A stretch of 64,000 nucleotides of DNA from Lacimicrobium sp. SS2-24 (GTDB taxonomy: Bacteria; Pseudomonadota; Gammaproteobacteria; Enterobacterales; Alteromonadaceae): positions 62,001 through 126,000 of the forward strand of contig NZ_NIWW01000001.1 in NCBI RefSeq assembly GCF_002201535.1, read 5' to 3'. Numbering within the stretch: position 1 is the stretch's first letter; each line of letters starts with the position of its first letter. Positions 37,997 to 47,150 of this stretch are shown piece after piece. The notes under the pieces were generated by a model. The model was not told where the DNA came from. It searched no databases and worked only from the letters and a program-made list of their open reading frames with translations. The position numbers were made by a program, and so were the translations under genes.

Positions 37997-38500
37997 TTAT
38001 TGGGTCAGACATTTGCCTGATTCCCCCTGATTCAGGGAAATCGATTCAAACGGGCTCTCTACCTGATAATACAATGACAGAATTTTCCACTGCGTTCCCA
38101 GACGGAATAACTGAATACTGTTGACGCCGGTAAAATCAGGCTTTTTAGCGTCTTTGTCAGTGCGCGACTCCACTACGCTGTAAATGGTGGCGAAACGGTC
38201 ATAAACCTGCACATGCCGGTATACCTCACACTCGTAAAAACCGTAATCACGAATGGTTTCCAGGCCTGACAAAAAAGAAGAAGCTTCAACCTTATTCAAT
38301 GTTGCGTGTTTATCAGTATAACGTGCCCCGAAAACCACTGCGTCCGGGTGAAAGAGTGTTCTGAGTGTCTCGACATCGGTGGCTTCATTCGGACCATGGC
38401 TCAGCCCCCGCCATAATTCAGAGGCAACGGACTCAGCAGAGCCATTGTCTGCACTGGCGGTTCCGACAGTAAATAAAAACAGTATAAGAAGTCGTTGCAT
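37997..38500 (-). CDS. Exported NTF2/SnoaL-like protein
   Basis: 167 residues with signal peptide 1-17 (TVGTASA). The pattern of a helical start, LRTLFHPDAVVFG, then strands ending VNSIQLFRLGTQWKILSLYYQ, fits the SnoaL/DUF4440 NTF2-like fold. These proteins are cone-shaped binding or isomerase-like domains with many roles; function here is unknown. It separates two paralogous solute-binding genes and lies on the opposite strand. Confidence 0.65.
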   Translation of the reverse strand: MQRLLILFLFTVGTASADNGSAESVASELWRGLSHGPNEATDVETLRTLFHPDAVVFGARYTDKHATLNKVEASSFLSGLETIRDYGFYECEVYRHVQVYDRFATIYSVVESRTDKDAKKPDFTGVNSIQLFRLGTQWKILSLYYQVESPFESISLNQGESGKCLTQ

Positions 38501-38725
38501 AAGAGTATTGGGTGTTTTTGGATTCGGGAAAGGTTCACCATTGTGACAGCTTTAAATGTGGGTTTGTATATTAGCCAGAGGGTTTTGCCGCGATATGGAG
38601 TCGGTTAGTCGTCTAGTGTTACCGATTTATCTGTATATTAACCTTGGGTGAAAGCGTTAATTTGTAAAAATGTATGGTTAGATTTATAGTCCTGATAACC
38701 TCTGAATCATAGGGTCGTCGCCATT

Positions 38726-39457
38726 TTGTTTAACTGTTTCAAAGTGCTGAGTGTGCTTGGCATTTTGCTCGCTGCACAGGGCGTCAGCAGTCAGGAAATC
38801 CGTCTTCTTACAGAGCACCTTCCTCCCTACCAGGTGGCTGAGCAAGGAGAGGTAGTCGGGGGCTCCTCGTATCAGATAATGCAAGAGACCTTTAAGCGCG
38901 CTGAAATTAAGGTGCGGCACGAAGCGATGCCCTGGGCGAGAGCCTACAGGACCGCGCGCAACCTGCCGAATACTTTTATCTACTCGATGGTAAAAAGTGC
39001 CGAAAGAGCGTCGCTGTTTCACTGGGTAGGTCTTTTGCACACTCAGCACTACTATTATTATTCGCTACGGGAAAACAACACCATCAGCCTGTCAAATATT
39101 GACGAGGCCAGAAACTATATCGTGGTGTCGGTGCGCGACAGCTTTGCAGCAAACAGCCTTCAACGTCATGGGTTTGAGCCAGGCCGAAATCTTATTTTGG
39201 TGGTAAGTTACCAGGCAGCGGCAGAGATGTTGAAATTGGGGCGCGCTGATCTGATTTTCTCTAATGAGGCGGCGCTGCGTTCAGTTGATAAGGTACCTTC
39301 CCAATTCAAGTCCCATGGTGATGTGGTGGAAACCCGAGCGTTATATGTGGCGGCTAACATCGACTCGGATCCGATGCTTGTTGATAGAGTGGCACGTGCT
39401 TTTGCCAGCGTAAAAGCCGATCCGGCTTTTGCTAATCTCTTTGATGCCGGCGATTAG
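38726..39457 (+). CDS. Orphan solute-binding-like periplasmic protein (TTG start)
   Basis: 243 residues starting at TTG 38726 with AGGGT ten bases upstream. Signal peptide about 1-22 (QGVSS). IRLLTEHLPPYQ then EAMPWARAYRTAR, RHGFEPGRNLILVV and FASVKADPAF. Apparent duplication of the gene at 37170, now separated by an inverted NTF2-like gene. Ligand unknown. Confidence 0.75.
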   Translation: MFNCFKVLSVLGILLAAQGVSSQEIRLLTEHLPPYQVAEQGEVVGGSSYQIMQETFKRAEIKVRHEAMPWARAYRTARNLPNTFIYSMVKSAERASLFHWVGLLHTQHYYYYSLRENNTISLSNIDEARNYIVVSVRDSFAANSLQRHGFEPGRNLILVVSYQAAAEMLKLGRADLIFSNEAALRSVDKVPSQFKSHGDVVETRALYVAANIDSDPMLVDRVARAFASVKADPAFANLFDAGD

Positions 39458-39568
39458 GCTGTGTTGTCCAATTCAGGCAAGATGTTGTTCACTTCCATCT
39501 CATCCTGACACCGCTTGGTTACCAAAAGGATTATCCGCTAATGCCGGTATTATTGTACAACGTGCAAT

Positions 39569-39858
39569 TTAATCAGGTTGCTTCTCCGGCAGAGAACCAC
39601 TGTCGCCTACCTCCTTCATCATCAATTCATTTACTTTACCGGCATCCCAAAGGGCTTTGAACTGTTGATTAAATCGAGCTTTCAACGTATTGCCCTGATC
39701 GTTTGCGGTGAATGCAAAATACACTGGTAAGCCCCCGGTTTTCTAAATACCTTTAAGCTTCTGACAATACAGCTGCTCGCAGTGAACTGGAGACCGTTCG
39801 CCATTTGTATCATGTTGTTGCTGAGATTGACGCCATTCTGATAAAGTTTCAGGCGGCG
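39569..39858 (-). pseudogene. Frameshifted 3' remnant of a solute-binding-like gene
   Basis: Reading leftward from 39858, one frame gives RRLKLYQNGVNLSNNMIQMA then NGLQFTASSCIVRS and continues to about 39730. A second frame then gives VYFAFTANDQGNTLKARF, NQQFKALWDAGKVNELM and ends at TAA 39569-39571. The second piece is a typical C-terminus of a family 3 solute-binding protein, while neither frame alone is open. The simplest reading is one frameshift near 39720-39740 and loss of the N-terminal part, which now abuts the stop codon of the HTH gene. Too short and broken to be functional. Confidence 0.6.
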
Positions 39859-40086
39859 TTAATACCCCCGTTTTTTATCCTCCTCAGACTGGTATTCAAG
39901 AATATCTCCGGGCTGGCATTGCAGCACGTCACAAATCCGCTCCAGTGTCGCGAAACGCACTCCTTTAACTTTACCAGTGCGCAGCAGCGACAGATTTTGC
40001 TCGGAAATTCCGACTTTCTCAGCCAGCTCCTTTCCACGCACTTTTCGCTTCGCCAGCATGATATCCAGATTAACAATTATTGGCAT
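39859..40086 (-). CDS. Cro/CI-type HTH regulator (YozG-like)
   Basis: 75 residues, nearly all one helix-turn-helix: MLAKRKVRGKELAEKVGI then SEQNLSLLRTGKVKG and LERICDVLQCQPGDIL. Such small Xre proteins are commonly found beside DUF2975 membrane proteins, as here, and probably regulate that gene. It follows the DUF2975 gene by 10 bases in the same direction. AGGATC precedes the ATG. Confidence 0.85.
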   Translation of the reverse strand: MPIIVNLDIMLAKRKVRGKELAEKVGISEQNLSLLRTGKVKGVRFATLERICDVLQCQPGDILEYQSEEDKKRGY

Positions 40087-40096
40087 GTTACGGATC

Positions 40097-40618
40097 CTAG
40101 ATAAACTGACTGTTTTCTTTTTCCAGCTCTCCGCCCTTAAGCAGCAGGTTGCTCATCACCCATAAAATCATCGCCAGGGCAATGACCTTAACTTCGCCGC
40201 TGCCAACCATCAGTGAGAGCATTTTTTGTCCGGGAGGATGATTAAAAGACAGCAATACACTGGCAAGAGCGAAATGCAGCGGTTTGGCCAGTGCCTGTGC
40301 AAACAACATGATGGCAAACAGGCGCAGGTGGCGGCTGTTACTGTGGTTAAACAGCTCACCTTTGGCGAAGTTGGCAAAGGCCCGACGCAAAAAATACAAC
40401 CCTGTCAGACCGATGCCAATATAGCCCACAGTTAACAGCCACAGGCTGTACCACTGGGTATCTGAGACCGTTTGCCATTGTATGGGTAAATTCAGATTGC
40501 TTCTGGCCAGACTGGCAAAAAGCTCAATATCGAACAACAGGTACAGCCCCGCGACTGGGGTGAAGAATAGCAATGCCGAGCAGCCGTGTGCGATGAATAA
40601 GGAGAATTGACGAGTCAT
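40097..40618 (-). CDS. DUF2975 membrane protein
   Basis: 173 residues with four hydrophobic segments (about 12-32, 55-77, 100-125, 140-160). Pattern LTGLYFLRRAFANFAKGELF and the adjoining small Xre gene identify the DUF2975/YozG pair. Function of the family is not established. Transcribed with the HTH gene from a promoter region shared with the divergent gene at 40696. Confidence 0.8.
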   Translation of the reverse strand: MTRQFSLFIAHGCSALLFFTPVAGLYLLFDIELFASLARSNLNLPIQWQTVSDTQWYSLWLLTVGYIGIGLTGLYFLRRAFANFAKGELFNHSNSRHLRLFAIMLFAQALAKPLHFALASVLLSFNHPPGQKMLSLMVGSGEVKVIALAMILWVMSNLLLKGGELEKENSQFI

Positions 40619-40629
40619 AATAAATCCGC

Positions 40630-40681
40630 TTGACGTAAATGTTTAAAGTTAATAAATTAATGTTTTACGATAATTTGTCAA
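40630..40681. promoter_or_regulatory. Overlapping divergent promoters
   Basis: Plus strand: TTGACG (40630-40635), 17-base spacer, TAAATT (40653-40658), leading to the gene at 40696. Minus strand: TTGACA (40676-40681) with a weak TAATTT 16 bases on, leading to the DUF2975 gene. The two overlap, so the directions probably compete, and the HTH protein is a natural candidate regulator. Confidence 0.5.
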
Positions 40682-40695
40682 GAGGGATTTAAACA

Positions 40696-41049
40696 ATGAG
40701 CAACCGAATTTACCTCAGCCTGGTGATGGCTCTGATACTGGGGCTGTACACAACCCGTGTCCCGGCACTGACGGTACAGCAGTTTTCCGATATCTGTGCT
40801 TCAGCACCTGGTGAATGTAGCGACCTGCCTGTTATTCAGGCCTATGTGGGTGGGGCACTGGACTTGCTGGCCACCCTTGATGAACAAACGGAGTATCTTG
40901 AAACACTGTATTGCAAAGAACCCAAAAAGCTGTTTGATATGGCGGCCATTGTACGTTTTATGCAGCAACAGCCTGAGCAATTTGCGAACAGTAATGCGAT
41001 GTTGCTGTTAATCCACTACGTTGAAAAAAATGGCGGCTGCGAGAAATGA
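40696..41049 (+). CDS. Small exported Cys-containing protein, Rap1a/Tai-like
   Basis: 117 residues with signal peptide about 1-25. The mature part has four Cys (QFSDICAS, PGECSD, LYCKEP and the C-terminal GGCEK), a pattern of disulfide-bonded helices as in Rap1a/Tai-type periplasmic immunity proteins. No T6SS effector is nearby, so an immunity role is not supported and the family link is tentative. Its stop overlaps the start of the following lipoprotein gene by four bases. Confidence 0.65.
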   Translation: MSNRIYLSLVMALILGLYTTRVPALTVQQFSDICASAPGECSDLPVIQAYVGGALDLLATLDEQTEYLETLYCKEPKKLFDMAAIVRFMQQQPEQFANSNAMLLLIHYVEKNGGCEK

Positions 41050-41261
41050 TGAAACTAAAGTGTGGTGTATGGATATTGCTACTTGGCGTAGCCGGATGCA
41101 GTAACAAAGGCATGTATGACAACCTGCGCATTCATCAGCGTCATCAGTGCCTGGAAGAACCACCGCCGGCTTCTGTTGAATGTTTGCAGCGCACCAATAA
41201 GTCTTTTGAGGAGTACAAGCGCGAACGGGAAGAGGCGCTGAAACAGTCCTCAAAAGAGTAA
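41046..41261 (+). CDS. Small lipoprotein
   Basis: 71 residues (70 if the second ATG is used). Signal peptide with lipobox LGVAGC, Cys18. The short mature part has two further Cys and a Lys/Glu-rich helical tail. Overlaps the upstream Rap1a-like gene (ATGA), so both are made together. No known function. Confidence 0.7.
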   Translation: MMKLKCGVWILLLGVAGCSNKGMYDNLRIHQRHQCLEEPPPASVECLQRTNKSFEEYKREREEALKQSSKE

Positions 41262-41295
41262 TAAACCAATACAGTGCATACTTTACTGCCAATAT

Positions 41296-41416
41296 AAAAA
41301 AGCCGCGGAAATTCGCGGAGGTATAGTGTAAGGAAATTTTTTCCCACCTGTATAGAGTGATTATACCTAACCATAAATAGACAAGCCGTTATCTGGAAAC
41401 AGGTAGCGGCTTTTTT
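41296..41416 (+). repeat. Structured 121-bp repeat, left copy
   Basis: Begins AAAAAAGCCGC and ends GCGGCTTTTTT, an 11-bp perfect terminal inverted repeat. Inside are CCGCG/CGCGG, then GTGTAA pairing across GGAAA/TTTCC with TTATAC, then the terminator hairpin. A near-identical copy lies inverted at 43697-43819. Differences between copies preserve pairing (GGGAA/TTCCC there, GGAAA/TTTCC here), which argues for a structured nucleic acid. MITE-like in size and ends. Confidence 0.75.
41384..41416 (+). terminator. Intrinsic terminator in the left repeat
   Basis: AGCCGTTATCTG-GAAA-CAGGTAGCGGCT followed by T-run; ends the small lipoprotein transcript. Confidence 0.8.
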
Positions 41417-42015
41417 AATGTGTAGCCAAAACTCGACGTTTAAGACTTAACAGTCCAAAAATAAAGGAGATTTGCTTTTTACTTGTTATGTCGAAGTCAA
41501 TGATGGATTTCTGGTCTAACTAGAAACGTATTTTTTGTGAAATATTGGGCCGTTAAGACGTCAGTGATATTTTATCAAATTACAGAAGTGGAAATTTCAG
41601 GATAGCGTTTTAGGGTAAAATCAAAGGGCTGTTTGCAGACATAACTGTTTGTGAGGATTTAGTCTCCTAAGAGCGAAAAAGGGACACACAATATTATCTG
41701 ATAGTGTTAGGTTAGGTCATTTTTCGACCCATTTTCGGACATTTGTCCGATATGTTGCGATACTCCAAAGCGGACCCAAGTTGCCAAATTCTGAAACGTT
41801 CTAGCTTAGAATGAAAGCTGAAACTTCCAAACACTTTAAATCGCCTCATTGCCTAAACAGCTTCCAGTGGTCTCGCTTAAGTTCGCGTATTTGCAATGCC
41901 TTAGCTTTCGAGTTCGACCAGGGTGCCACTCATGTCAAACGGGTTGCGACTTTCATGTAGCTTTACGCCAGCGACCCATTATTGTGAAATCCAGCCGTCG
42001 TAGAGCTAACCTTGG
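41417..42015. other. Non-coding stretch between left repeat and DUF418 gene
   Basis: AT-rich to about 41830, then more GC-rich toward the DUF418 gene. No convincing ORF, tRNA or hairpin-plus-T terminator. A tiny frame MSKSMMDFWSN after AAAGGAG near 41466 could be a gene fragment. Confidence 0.4.
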
Positions 42016-43221
42016 TCAAGTCGGCTGGGGATGCTTGCGCAGCGGCACTTTCCAGTCGTTCAAGGTTGCTGCGCGCCAAGTCCATTCCAGCATTCCATAG
42101 CGGTATCGTGCATACCACCAATGCGCGAACAGGATTTGCAATCCAAAAAATGCGATTGCGAATAAAACTCTCTGTTGCGTGTTCCACACTTCAGCCATTC
42201 CCAGACCGAACTGATACAAGATGGGAACGGCGATTACAGAATGGGCGACGTAGAGCGTAAGCGTCATCCGCCCGGGACCTTTGAACAGGCCTACGAGCCA
42301 CTGCACTGGCGAGTTCCACAAGAGCGCCAAGAGCCCGATTTGTGCTGCTATTCCGCTGATTCCTATCCACTGGAAGAGGATTGCGCGCTCGGTAAAGGGT
42401 CCGATCGCAAACTCTGCGCCTGATGGTGAACCGGGGACCATCGGCTTCACGATGAATTCGAGGATCGCGAAGATGGTGCCGGCAATGAGAACCAGTGCTA
42501 ATGCAATCCCACGATTTTTCGCAAGGTTGGCGAAGAAGCCTGTCCGCTGGATGACAACGCCAACGGCAAACAGTCCGGCAATCTCGCTTACCCTGCCAAA
42601 CGACCAGTTTATCGACCACTTGACGAGGTTGCCCTCGATGAGATTGGCACTGATTAGTTCTCCCAAGCTACCGTTTCTGAAAACATCCCAAAGACCGGAG
42701 CTCGTATAATAGGGCTCTGACGCGGCAAAGGCATTGCCCAAATGAGCCAGTAGCCACTGGATGAGCAGCGGTATTTGAAGGAAAAACAGGCCCGCAATTA
42801 CCATCAGTGCATAATTGCTGCGAACTCTGTCCAGTGGGATGAGTAGAAGACCCAGAAACGCGAGCAAGCGGAGTATCTCAGGGGAATACAGCAGCGAGTG
42901 GACAAATCCGATCGCCAGGAGGAGGAAAAGTCGCCATGCGAAACGGCCGGTGAAATCGACGCCGCGTGCGCGCTGATTGGCCATGATGGTTGCGAAACTG
43001 AACCCGAAAAGAAGCGCGAATATCGCGAAGGCCTTGCTTCCGAAGAGAAAGAAAATGGCCTGGCCCCACGGATCGTCAGTCCCTCGCGACAGACCGACAC
43101 CAAATGCTTCAGCCGCATGCACCATGAGCAAGCCGAATAAAGCGAAGCCGCGTAGGGCATCGACGAATTCAATGCGTTCAGGCTGAACCTGTACTTTGCA
43201 TGCGACGTTCATCGAAATCAT
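42016..43221 (-). CDS. DUF418 multi-pass membrane protein
   Basis: 401 residues, about ten hydrophobic segments. The N-terminal ERIEFVDALRGFALFGLLMV and the C-terminal GPGRMTLTLYVAHSVI and LLRKHPQP-type ends are DUF418 signatures (YeiB-like), an uncharacterised family related to acyltransferase-like membrane proteins. Start could be 43221 or the ATG at 43212. Composition is more GC-rich than the surrounding DNA and its codon use differs from adjacent rne, so recent acquisition is likely. It is the only gene between the two inverted 121-bp repeats. Confidence 0.85.
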   Translation of the reverse strand: MISMNVACKVQVQPERIEFVDALRGFALFGLLMVHAAEAFGVGLSRGTDDPWGQAIFFLFGSKAFAIFALLFGFSFATIMANQRARGVDFTGRFAWRLFLLLAIGFVHSLLYSPEILRLLAFLGLLLIPLDRVRSNYALMVIAGLFFLQIPLLIQWLLAHLGNAFAASEPYYTSSGLWDVFRNGSLGELISANLIEGNLVKWSINWSFGRVSEIAGLFAVGVVIQRTGFFANLAKNRGIALALVLIAGTIFAILEFIVKPMVPGSPSGAEFAIGPFTERAILFQWIGISGIAAQIGLLALLWNSPVQWLVGLFKGPGRMTLTLYVAHSVIAVPILYQFGLGMAEVWNTQQRVLFAIAFFGLQILFAHWWYARYRYGMLEWTWRAATLNDWKVPLRKHPQPT

Positions 43222-43696
43222 CTCTGCCTGTTTTTCCGATACGGTCTAGAGTATAAGACGGATTAAAGCTATTTGCTACAGCTTGTGACAGCTGTCTTTT
43301 TGACTAGATTGGTTTGTTGAAATGTCGAATTGTGGAAGTTTTGTGTGGCGTATTAGTTTCCAATTTGATGAGTAGATAGGTCATTTGTTCAGGGAATGGG
43401 TAGTTAAAACGCGAATGCCCCACCTTATAATAGCGTTTTTCTTTACTCTTGCAGTAACGGGAGTCTACACCCCAAAAGTTGAAGTCACGTTGGGTGGTGA
43501 AATAGAGTGGTAAGCTATGACTGCTTTTGCCGCGCAAGCGACGTCAACTAGATGGGTTCAATGATTGTACCCGAGTATAAATATGAAATGATCATACGGC
43601 CTGATTTCCTTATTTAATTCTAAAATGTCAGATTTTTGAGAAATTATTATACCGTTTCCAGTGTGTTTATTGGTCATTATTTGAACTGACAGCCAT
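43222..43696. other. AT-rich non-coding stretch upstream of the DUF418 gene
   Basis: Holds the probable promoter of the DUF418 gene: TATACT on the minus strand near 43250, without a clear -35. A 77-residue minus-strand frame at 43304-43537 has no recognisable motif or ribosome site and was not called. Nothing else supported. Confidence 0.35.
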
Positions 43697-43731
43697 AAAA
43701 AAAAGCCGCTACCTGTTTTCAAGTAACGGCT
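43697..43731 (-). terminator. Intrinsic terminator in the right repeat, probably rne terminator
   Basis: On the minus strand AGCCGTTACTTG-AAAA-CAGGTAGCGGCT is followed by eight T. Transcripts leaving rne reach it after passing through the whole repeat. Confidence 0.8.
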
Positions 43732-43819
43732 TTCTAATTAGTGGGTATGTGTAATCACAGTATACAGGTGGGAACAAAATTCCCTTACACTATACTCCCG
43801 CGAATTTCCGCGGCTTTTT
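43697..43819 (-). repeat. Structured 123-bp repeat, right copy (inverted)
   Basis: Read on the minus strand it runs AAAAAGCCGCGGAAATTCGCGG ... and ends GTAGCGGCTTTTTTTT, matching the left copy nearly base for base with compensating changes in stems. It lies 79 bp after the rne stop, pointing toward the DUF418 gene as the left copy does. Confidence 0.75.
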
Positions 43820-43853
43820 CTTGGTCGTTCCTGCCTGGCAGAGGCAGGGGACT

Positions 43854-43885
43854 CGTGCTCTGACTCGTCAGAGTTTCAGAGCACG
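43854..43885. other. Stable hairpin just after rne
   Basis: CGTGCTCTGA (43854-43863) pairs with TCAGAGCACG (43876-43885), 14 bases after the rne stop. A second hairpin CCTGCC/GGCAGG lies at about 43831-43848. Neither has a T-run; probably 3' mRNA stabilisers. Confidence 0.5.
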
Positions 43886-43898
43886 TCAGCGCTCAGCT

Positions 43899-46800
43899 TT
43901 ACTGGCCTAAACTTGCCGGTTTGCCTGCCGGAGCATTGGCCTGATTACTCAGGCTTGACTGGCTGGCCGCTTTACCGGACTTTTTCAGACCCTGGCGCTG
44001 TTCATTGTCAATGGCAGAGATAGTGATTTCGTTAAACTCATCGCTCAGACTCAGGGGTTTGGCCATAGGGTGAGACATAAAGCTCACCTTTTTCATTGGC
44101 TTTTCAGAGCGCACCTTGTCTGGTGTGCTATCCGCTTTGTCGTCTGCGCTTTTTTCTGTCTCAGCACTGACTGCAGCTTCAGCTTTATTCTCGGCGGTAT
44201 CAGCAGGCGCTGGTGCAGATGACGTCTGTGCGGGCTGTTGTGTCTGAACATCAGTCTGTTCAGGTGCATTAGCCTGGGCAGGCTCTGTTGCTTCAGAGTT
44301 TAGCTCGGGTTTAGCAACTGCTTGTTCGTCAGCTTTCTCATCTGAAGGTTCAAGCGCAATCTCCACCTGTTCAGGGTTTTTACGTCTAGGCTTACGCGTG
44401 GTCTTCTTCGCTTTAGCAGCTTTTGGCGCTTCATCTTTAGCAGGTTCAGCCTGTTTCGTGGCATCTGATACCGCAGCTTCTGAGGCAACCTGCTCTTGCT
44501 TATCAGCAGGCTGGCTGTCATTGCTATCGGCCTCATTGGCAGGCTTGGTGCCGGCTTTGGGTGAAGCTTTTGTTACCTTAGCCTCAACCTGAGCGCTGTC
44601 GTCGTTTGTCTCATCGGATGCCGTGTTGGCATCCGCGACAACTTTCGTTGTTTGCGTGCTTTGGGCCTCAACCGCCTTAGCGGTATTGTCAACTGGGCTC
44701 ACCTCTTGCACCGTATCAGTTTCAGCGTGCTGCTGTTCCTGTACCGGTTGTTCTCCAGCAGCCTGAGGCGACGCTGACGCATCACTTTCCAGTGGTGCTT
44801 GTTGTCCTTCAGACTGCTGTTCTTCCGTCTGGTCTTTACGACGTTTCTGACCCGCTGCGCGGATGTGTCGGGGTGAACGACGGCTGCGGTTGCGCCCGCC
44901 CTCGGTTTTCTCATCCCCGGCTTTTTCAGCATTCTGATTCGCCTGAGCGTCGCCAGTAAGTACTTCATTTTCACTTTTCTCGGCTGGCGCAGCGGCTTTG
45001 CTCTGCTCGACCGGCTGTTTAGGCGTCGGCTTTGATGCCGGGTGTTGCGCCTGTTCGGCTTCCACTGCGGCTGGTTGCTGCTCGTTAGTGGTAAGCTCTT
45101 GTTTGTCCTGCACTCTTACGCTGCGTCTTTTATCACGGCGCTTGCGACGTTCTGCCAGTTGTTGCTTCTGTGGCTCCTGATTGTCATTGCGCTCCTGAAC
45201 TCGGGTAGTGGCCTGTTCTTGCTTTTGAGGTGCCGCGTTTTTCTTCTGCGTATCCTGCGTTTCAGTCTGCTCCTTACGGGGCTTACGGGCAGCCGGCTTG
45301 CGATCCTGCTGACGCTCTGACTGAGGCTTACCTTCCTGAGGTTTGCCACGTCGGCCATCATTGCGGCGACTGGTGTTACGGCCTCCGCGAGGATTTCGGG
45401 TTGTCTCTTTACCCTTAGTGTTTTTGCGCGCTGTAGAGGACTCAGCAGGCTCTTCTTTAAGTAAATCACCCAACCACTTGCCAAAACGAGCTAACAAGGA
45501 GGGGCCCTGTGGTTGGCTTTGCGCTTCCGGAGCTTTTGCTGCAGGAGGCGCTTTGGGTGGTGCAATCAGGGTTTTCAGCGCAGGCTCTTCTCTGGCAGGC
45601 ATGGTGCTGCTGGGGCGATCCGCTTCAATGGTTTTGACTTCGTCTAATTCAATGTTGTAACTGACATCGCTGATCTGATCGTCAGCGCGATGACGAGAAA
45701 CACGGTAATGAGGGGTTTCCAGATTGGGATTAGGAATAATCAGCAAATTAACTTTGTGACGCTGCTCAAGTTGCGCCACTGAAGCACGCTTTTCATTGAG
45801 CAGGTAAGTGGCCACGCTGACCGGAACCTGGGCCTCAATCTGACCGGTATTGTCTTTGATGGCTTCTTCTTCCATCAGACGCAATACTGACAGTGCCAGT
45901 GATTCAGTGCCGCGCACGGTGCCATGACCATCACAGCGCGGACAGACATGATGCGCTGATTCACCTAATGAGGGACGCAGACGCTGCCGTGACATTTCCA
46001 GCAGACCAAAACGTGAGATCCGACCTAACTGAACCCGTGCTCTGTCCGGACGTACCGCATCGGTTAAGCGTTTTTCAACTTCGCGCTGATGGCGTACCGG
46101 GCCCATATCGATAAAGTCGATAACAAACAGACCGCCGAGATCCCGAATACGCAGTTGGCGGGCAATTTCGTCGGCCGCCTCAAGGTTGGTGTTCAGCGCC
46201 GTTTCTTCGATATCGCCGCCTTTGGTAGCCCGCGATGAGTTGATATCGATGGAGGTCAGAGCCTCGGTCTGATCAATGACGATAGAGCCACCGGAGGGCA
46301 GGCGCACATCACGTTGAAAAGCAGACTCAATCTGGCTTTCAATTTGATAATGGCTGAACAGGGGAACATCACCCTGATAGCGTTTTACACGGTTAGAAAA
46401 GTCCGGGCGCACCAGCTCAATATGCTGTTTGGCCAGTTCGAAGATCTTCTCATCGTCTACCAGAATCTCACCGATATCGCGACGAAGGTAGTCGCGAATG
46501 GCGCGGATAATTACGTTACTTTCCTGATGGATCAGAAACGGAGCAGGGCGTGACTCAGAGGCTTCTTTAATAGCACTCCAATGGGTCAGCAAAACACTGA
46601 GATCCCATTCCAGTTCTTCAAAAGATTTTCCGACGCCTGCGGTGCGTACAATCAGGCCCATGCCATCAGGCAGGTTGAGCTTATTCAGTGCTTGTTTGAG
46701 CTCTGTGCGCTCATCGCCTTCGATGCGTCGTGAAATACCACCGGCTCTGGGGTTATTTGGCATTAACACCAAATAGCTGCCAGCCAGGCTGATAAAGGTC

Positions 46801-47150
46801 GTCAGTGCTGCACCTTTTTGACCGCGCTCCTCTTTGTCGATTTGCACGATCACTTCCTGACCTTCTTTGATCGCGTCTTTTATCTGTGGACGACCTTCGA
46901 AGTTGTAACCTTTGGGGAAGTAAGTGCGGGCAATTTCTTTTAGGGGGAGGAAGCCGTGACGCTCTGCGCCGTAATCAACAAAAGCCGCTTCCAGGCTGGG
47001 TTCAACCCGGGTTATTTTGCCTTTGTAAATATTCGATTTTTTCTGTTCATGACCGGGACTTTCTATGTCCAGATCATACATTTTCTGCCCATCTACCAGG
47101 GCAACACGCAACTCTTCTTGCTGGGTTGCGTTGATTAACATTCTTTTCAT
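43899..47150 (-). CDS. rne: Ribonuclease E
   Basis: 1083 residues. N-terminal half is catalytic: S1 domain (about 36-118), 5' sensor/RNase H-like part, DNase I-like subdomain with the metal Asp residues in [10 protein letters not shown] and VIDFIDM, and the Zn-link CPRCDGHG. The C-terminal half is disordered, rich in Gln, Ala, Lys and Arg, with the amphipathic membrane-binding helix [17 protein letters not shown] and Arg-rich RNA-binding parts. It initiates mRNA decay and rRNA/tRNA processing as degradosome scaffold. N-terminus matches E. coli closely. Long 5' region suggests autoregulation. Confidence 0.97.
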   Translation of the reverse strand: MKRMLINATQQEELRVALVDGQKMYDLDIESPGHEQKKSNIYKGKITRVEPSLEAAFVDYGAERHGFLPLKEIARTYFPKGYNFEGRPQIKDAIKEGQEVIVQIDKEERGQKGAALTTFISLAGSYLVLMPNNPRAGGISRRIEGDERTELKQALNKLNLPDGMGLIVRTAGVGKSFEELEWDLSVLLTHWSAIKEASESRPAPFLIHQESNVIIRAIRDYLRRDIGEILVDDEKIFELAKQHIELVRPDFSNRVKRYQGDVPLFSHYQIESQIESAFQRDVRLPSGGSIVIDQTEALTSIDINSSRATKGGDIEETALNTNLEAADEIARQLRIRDLGGLFVIDFIDMGPVRHQREVEKRLTDAVRPDRARVQLGRISRFGLLEMSRQRLRPSLGESAHHVCPRCDGHGTVRGTESLALSVLRLMEEEAIKDNTGQIEAQVPVSVATYLLNEKRASVAQLEQRHKVNLLIIPNPNLETPHYRVSRHRADDQISDVSYNIELDEVKTIEADRPSSTMPAREEPALKTLIAPPKAPPAAKAPEAQSQPQGPSLLARFGKWLGDLLKEEPAESSTARKNTKGKETTRNPRGGRNTSRRNDGRRGKPQEGKPQSERQQDRKPAARKPRKEQTETQDTQKKNAAPQKQEQATTRVQERNDNQEPQKQQLAERRKRRDKRRSVRVQDKQELTTNEQQPAAVEAEQAQHPASKPTPKQPVEQSKAAAPAEKSENEVLTGDAQANQNAEKAGDEKTEGGRNRSRRSPRHIRAAGQKRRKDQTEEQQSEGQQAPLESDASASPQAAGEQPVQEQQHAETDTVQEVSPVDNTAKAVEAQSTQTTKVVADANTASDETNDDSAQVEAKVTKASPKAGTKPANEADSNDSQPADKQEQVASEAAVSDATKQAEPAKDEAPKAAKAKKTTRKPRRKNPEQVEIALEPSDEKADEQAVAKPELNSEATEPAQANAPEQTDVQTQQPAQTSSAPAPADTAENKAEAAVSAETEKSADDKADSTPDKVRSEKPMKKVSFMSHPMAKPLSLSDEFNEITISAIDNEQRQGLKKSGKAASQSSLSNQANAPAGKPASLGQ

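Noticed and set aside
43304-43537. 77-aa minus-strand frame in the island, perhaps a transposase remnant
   Set aside because: No DDE, zinc or HTH motif and no ribosome site; AT-rich DNA gives such frames by chance.
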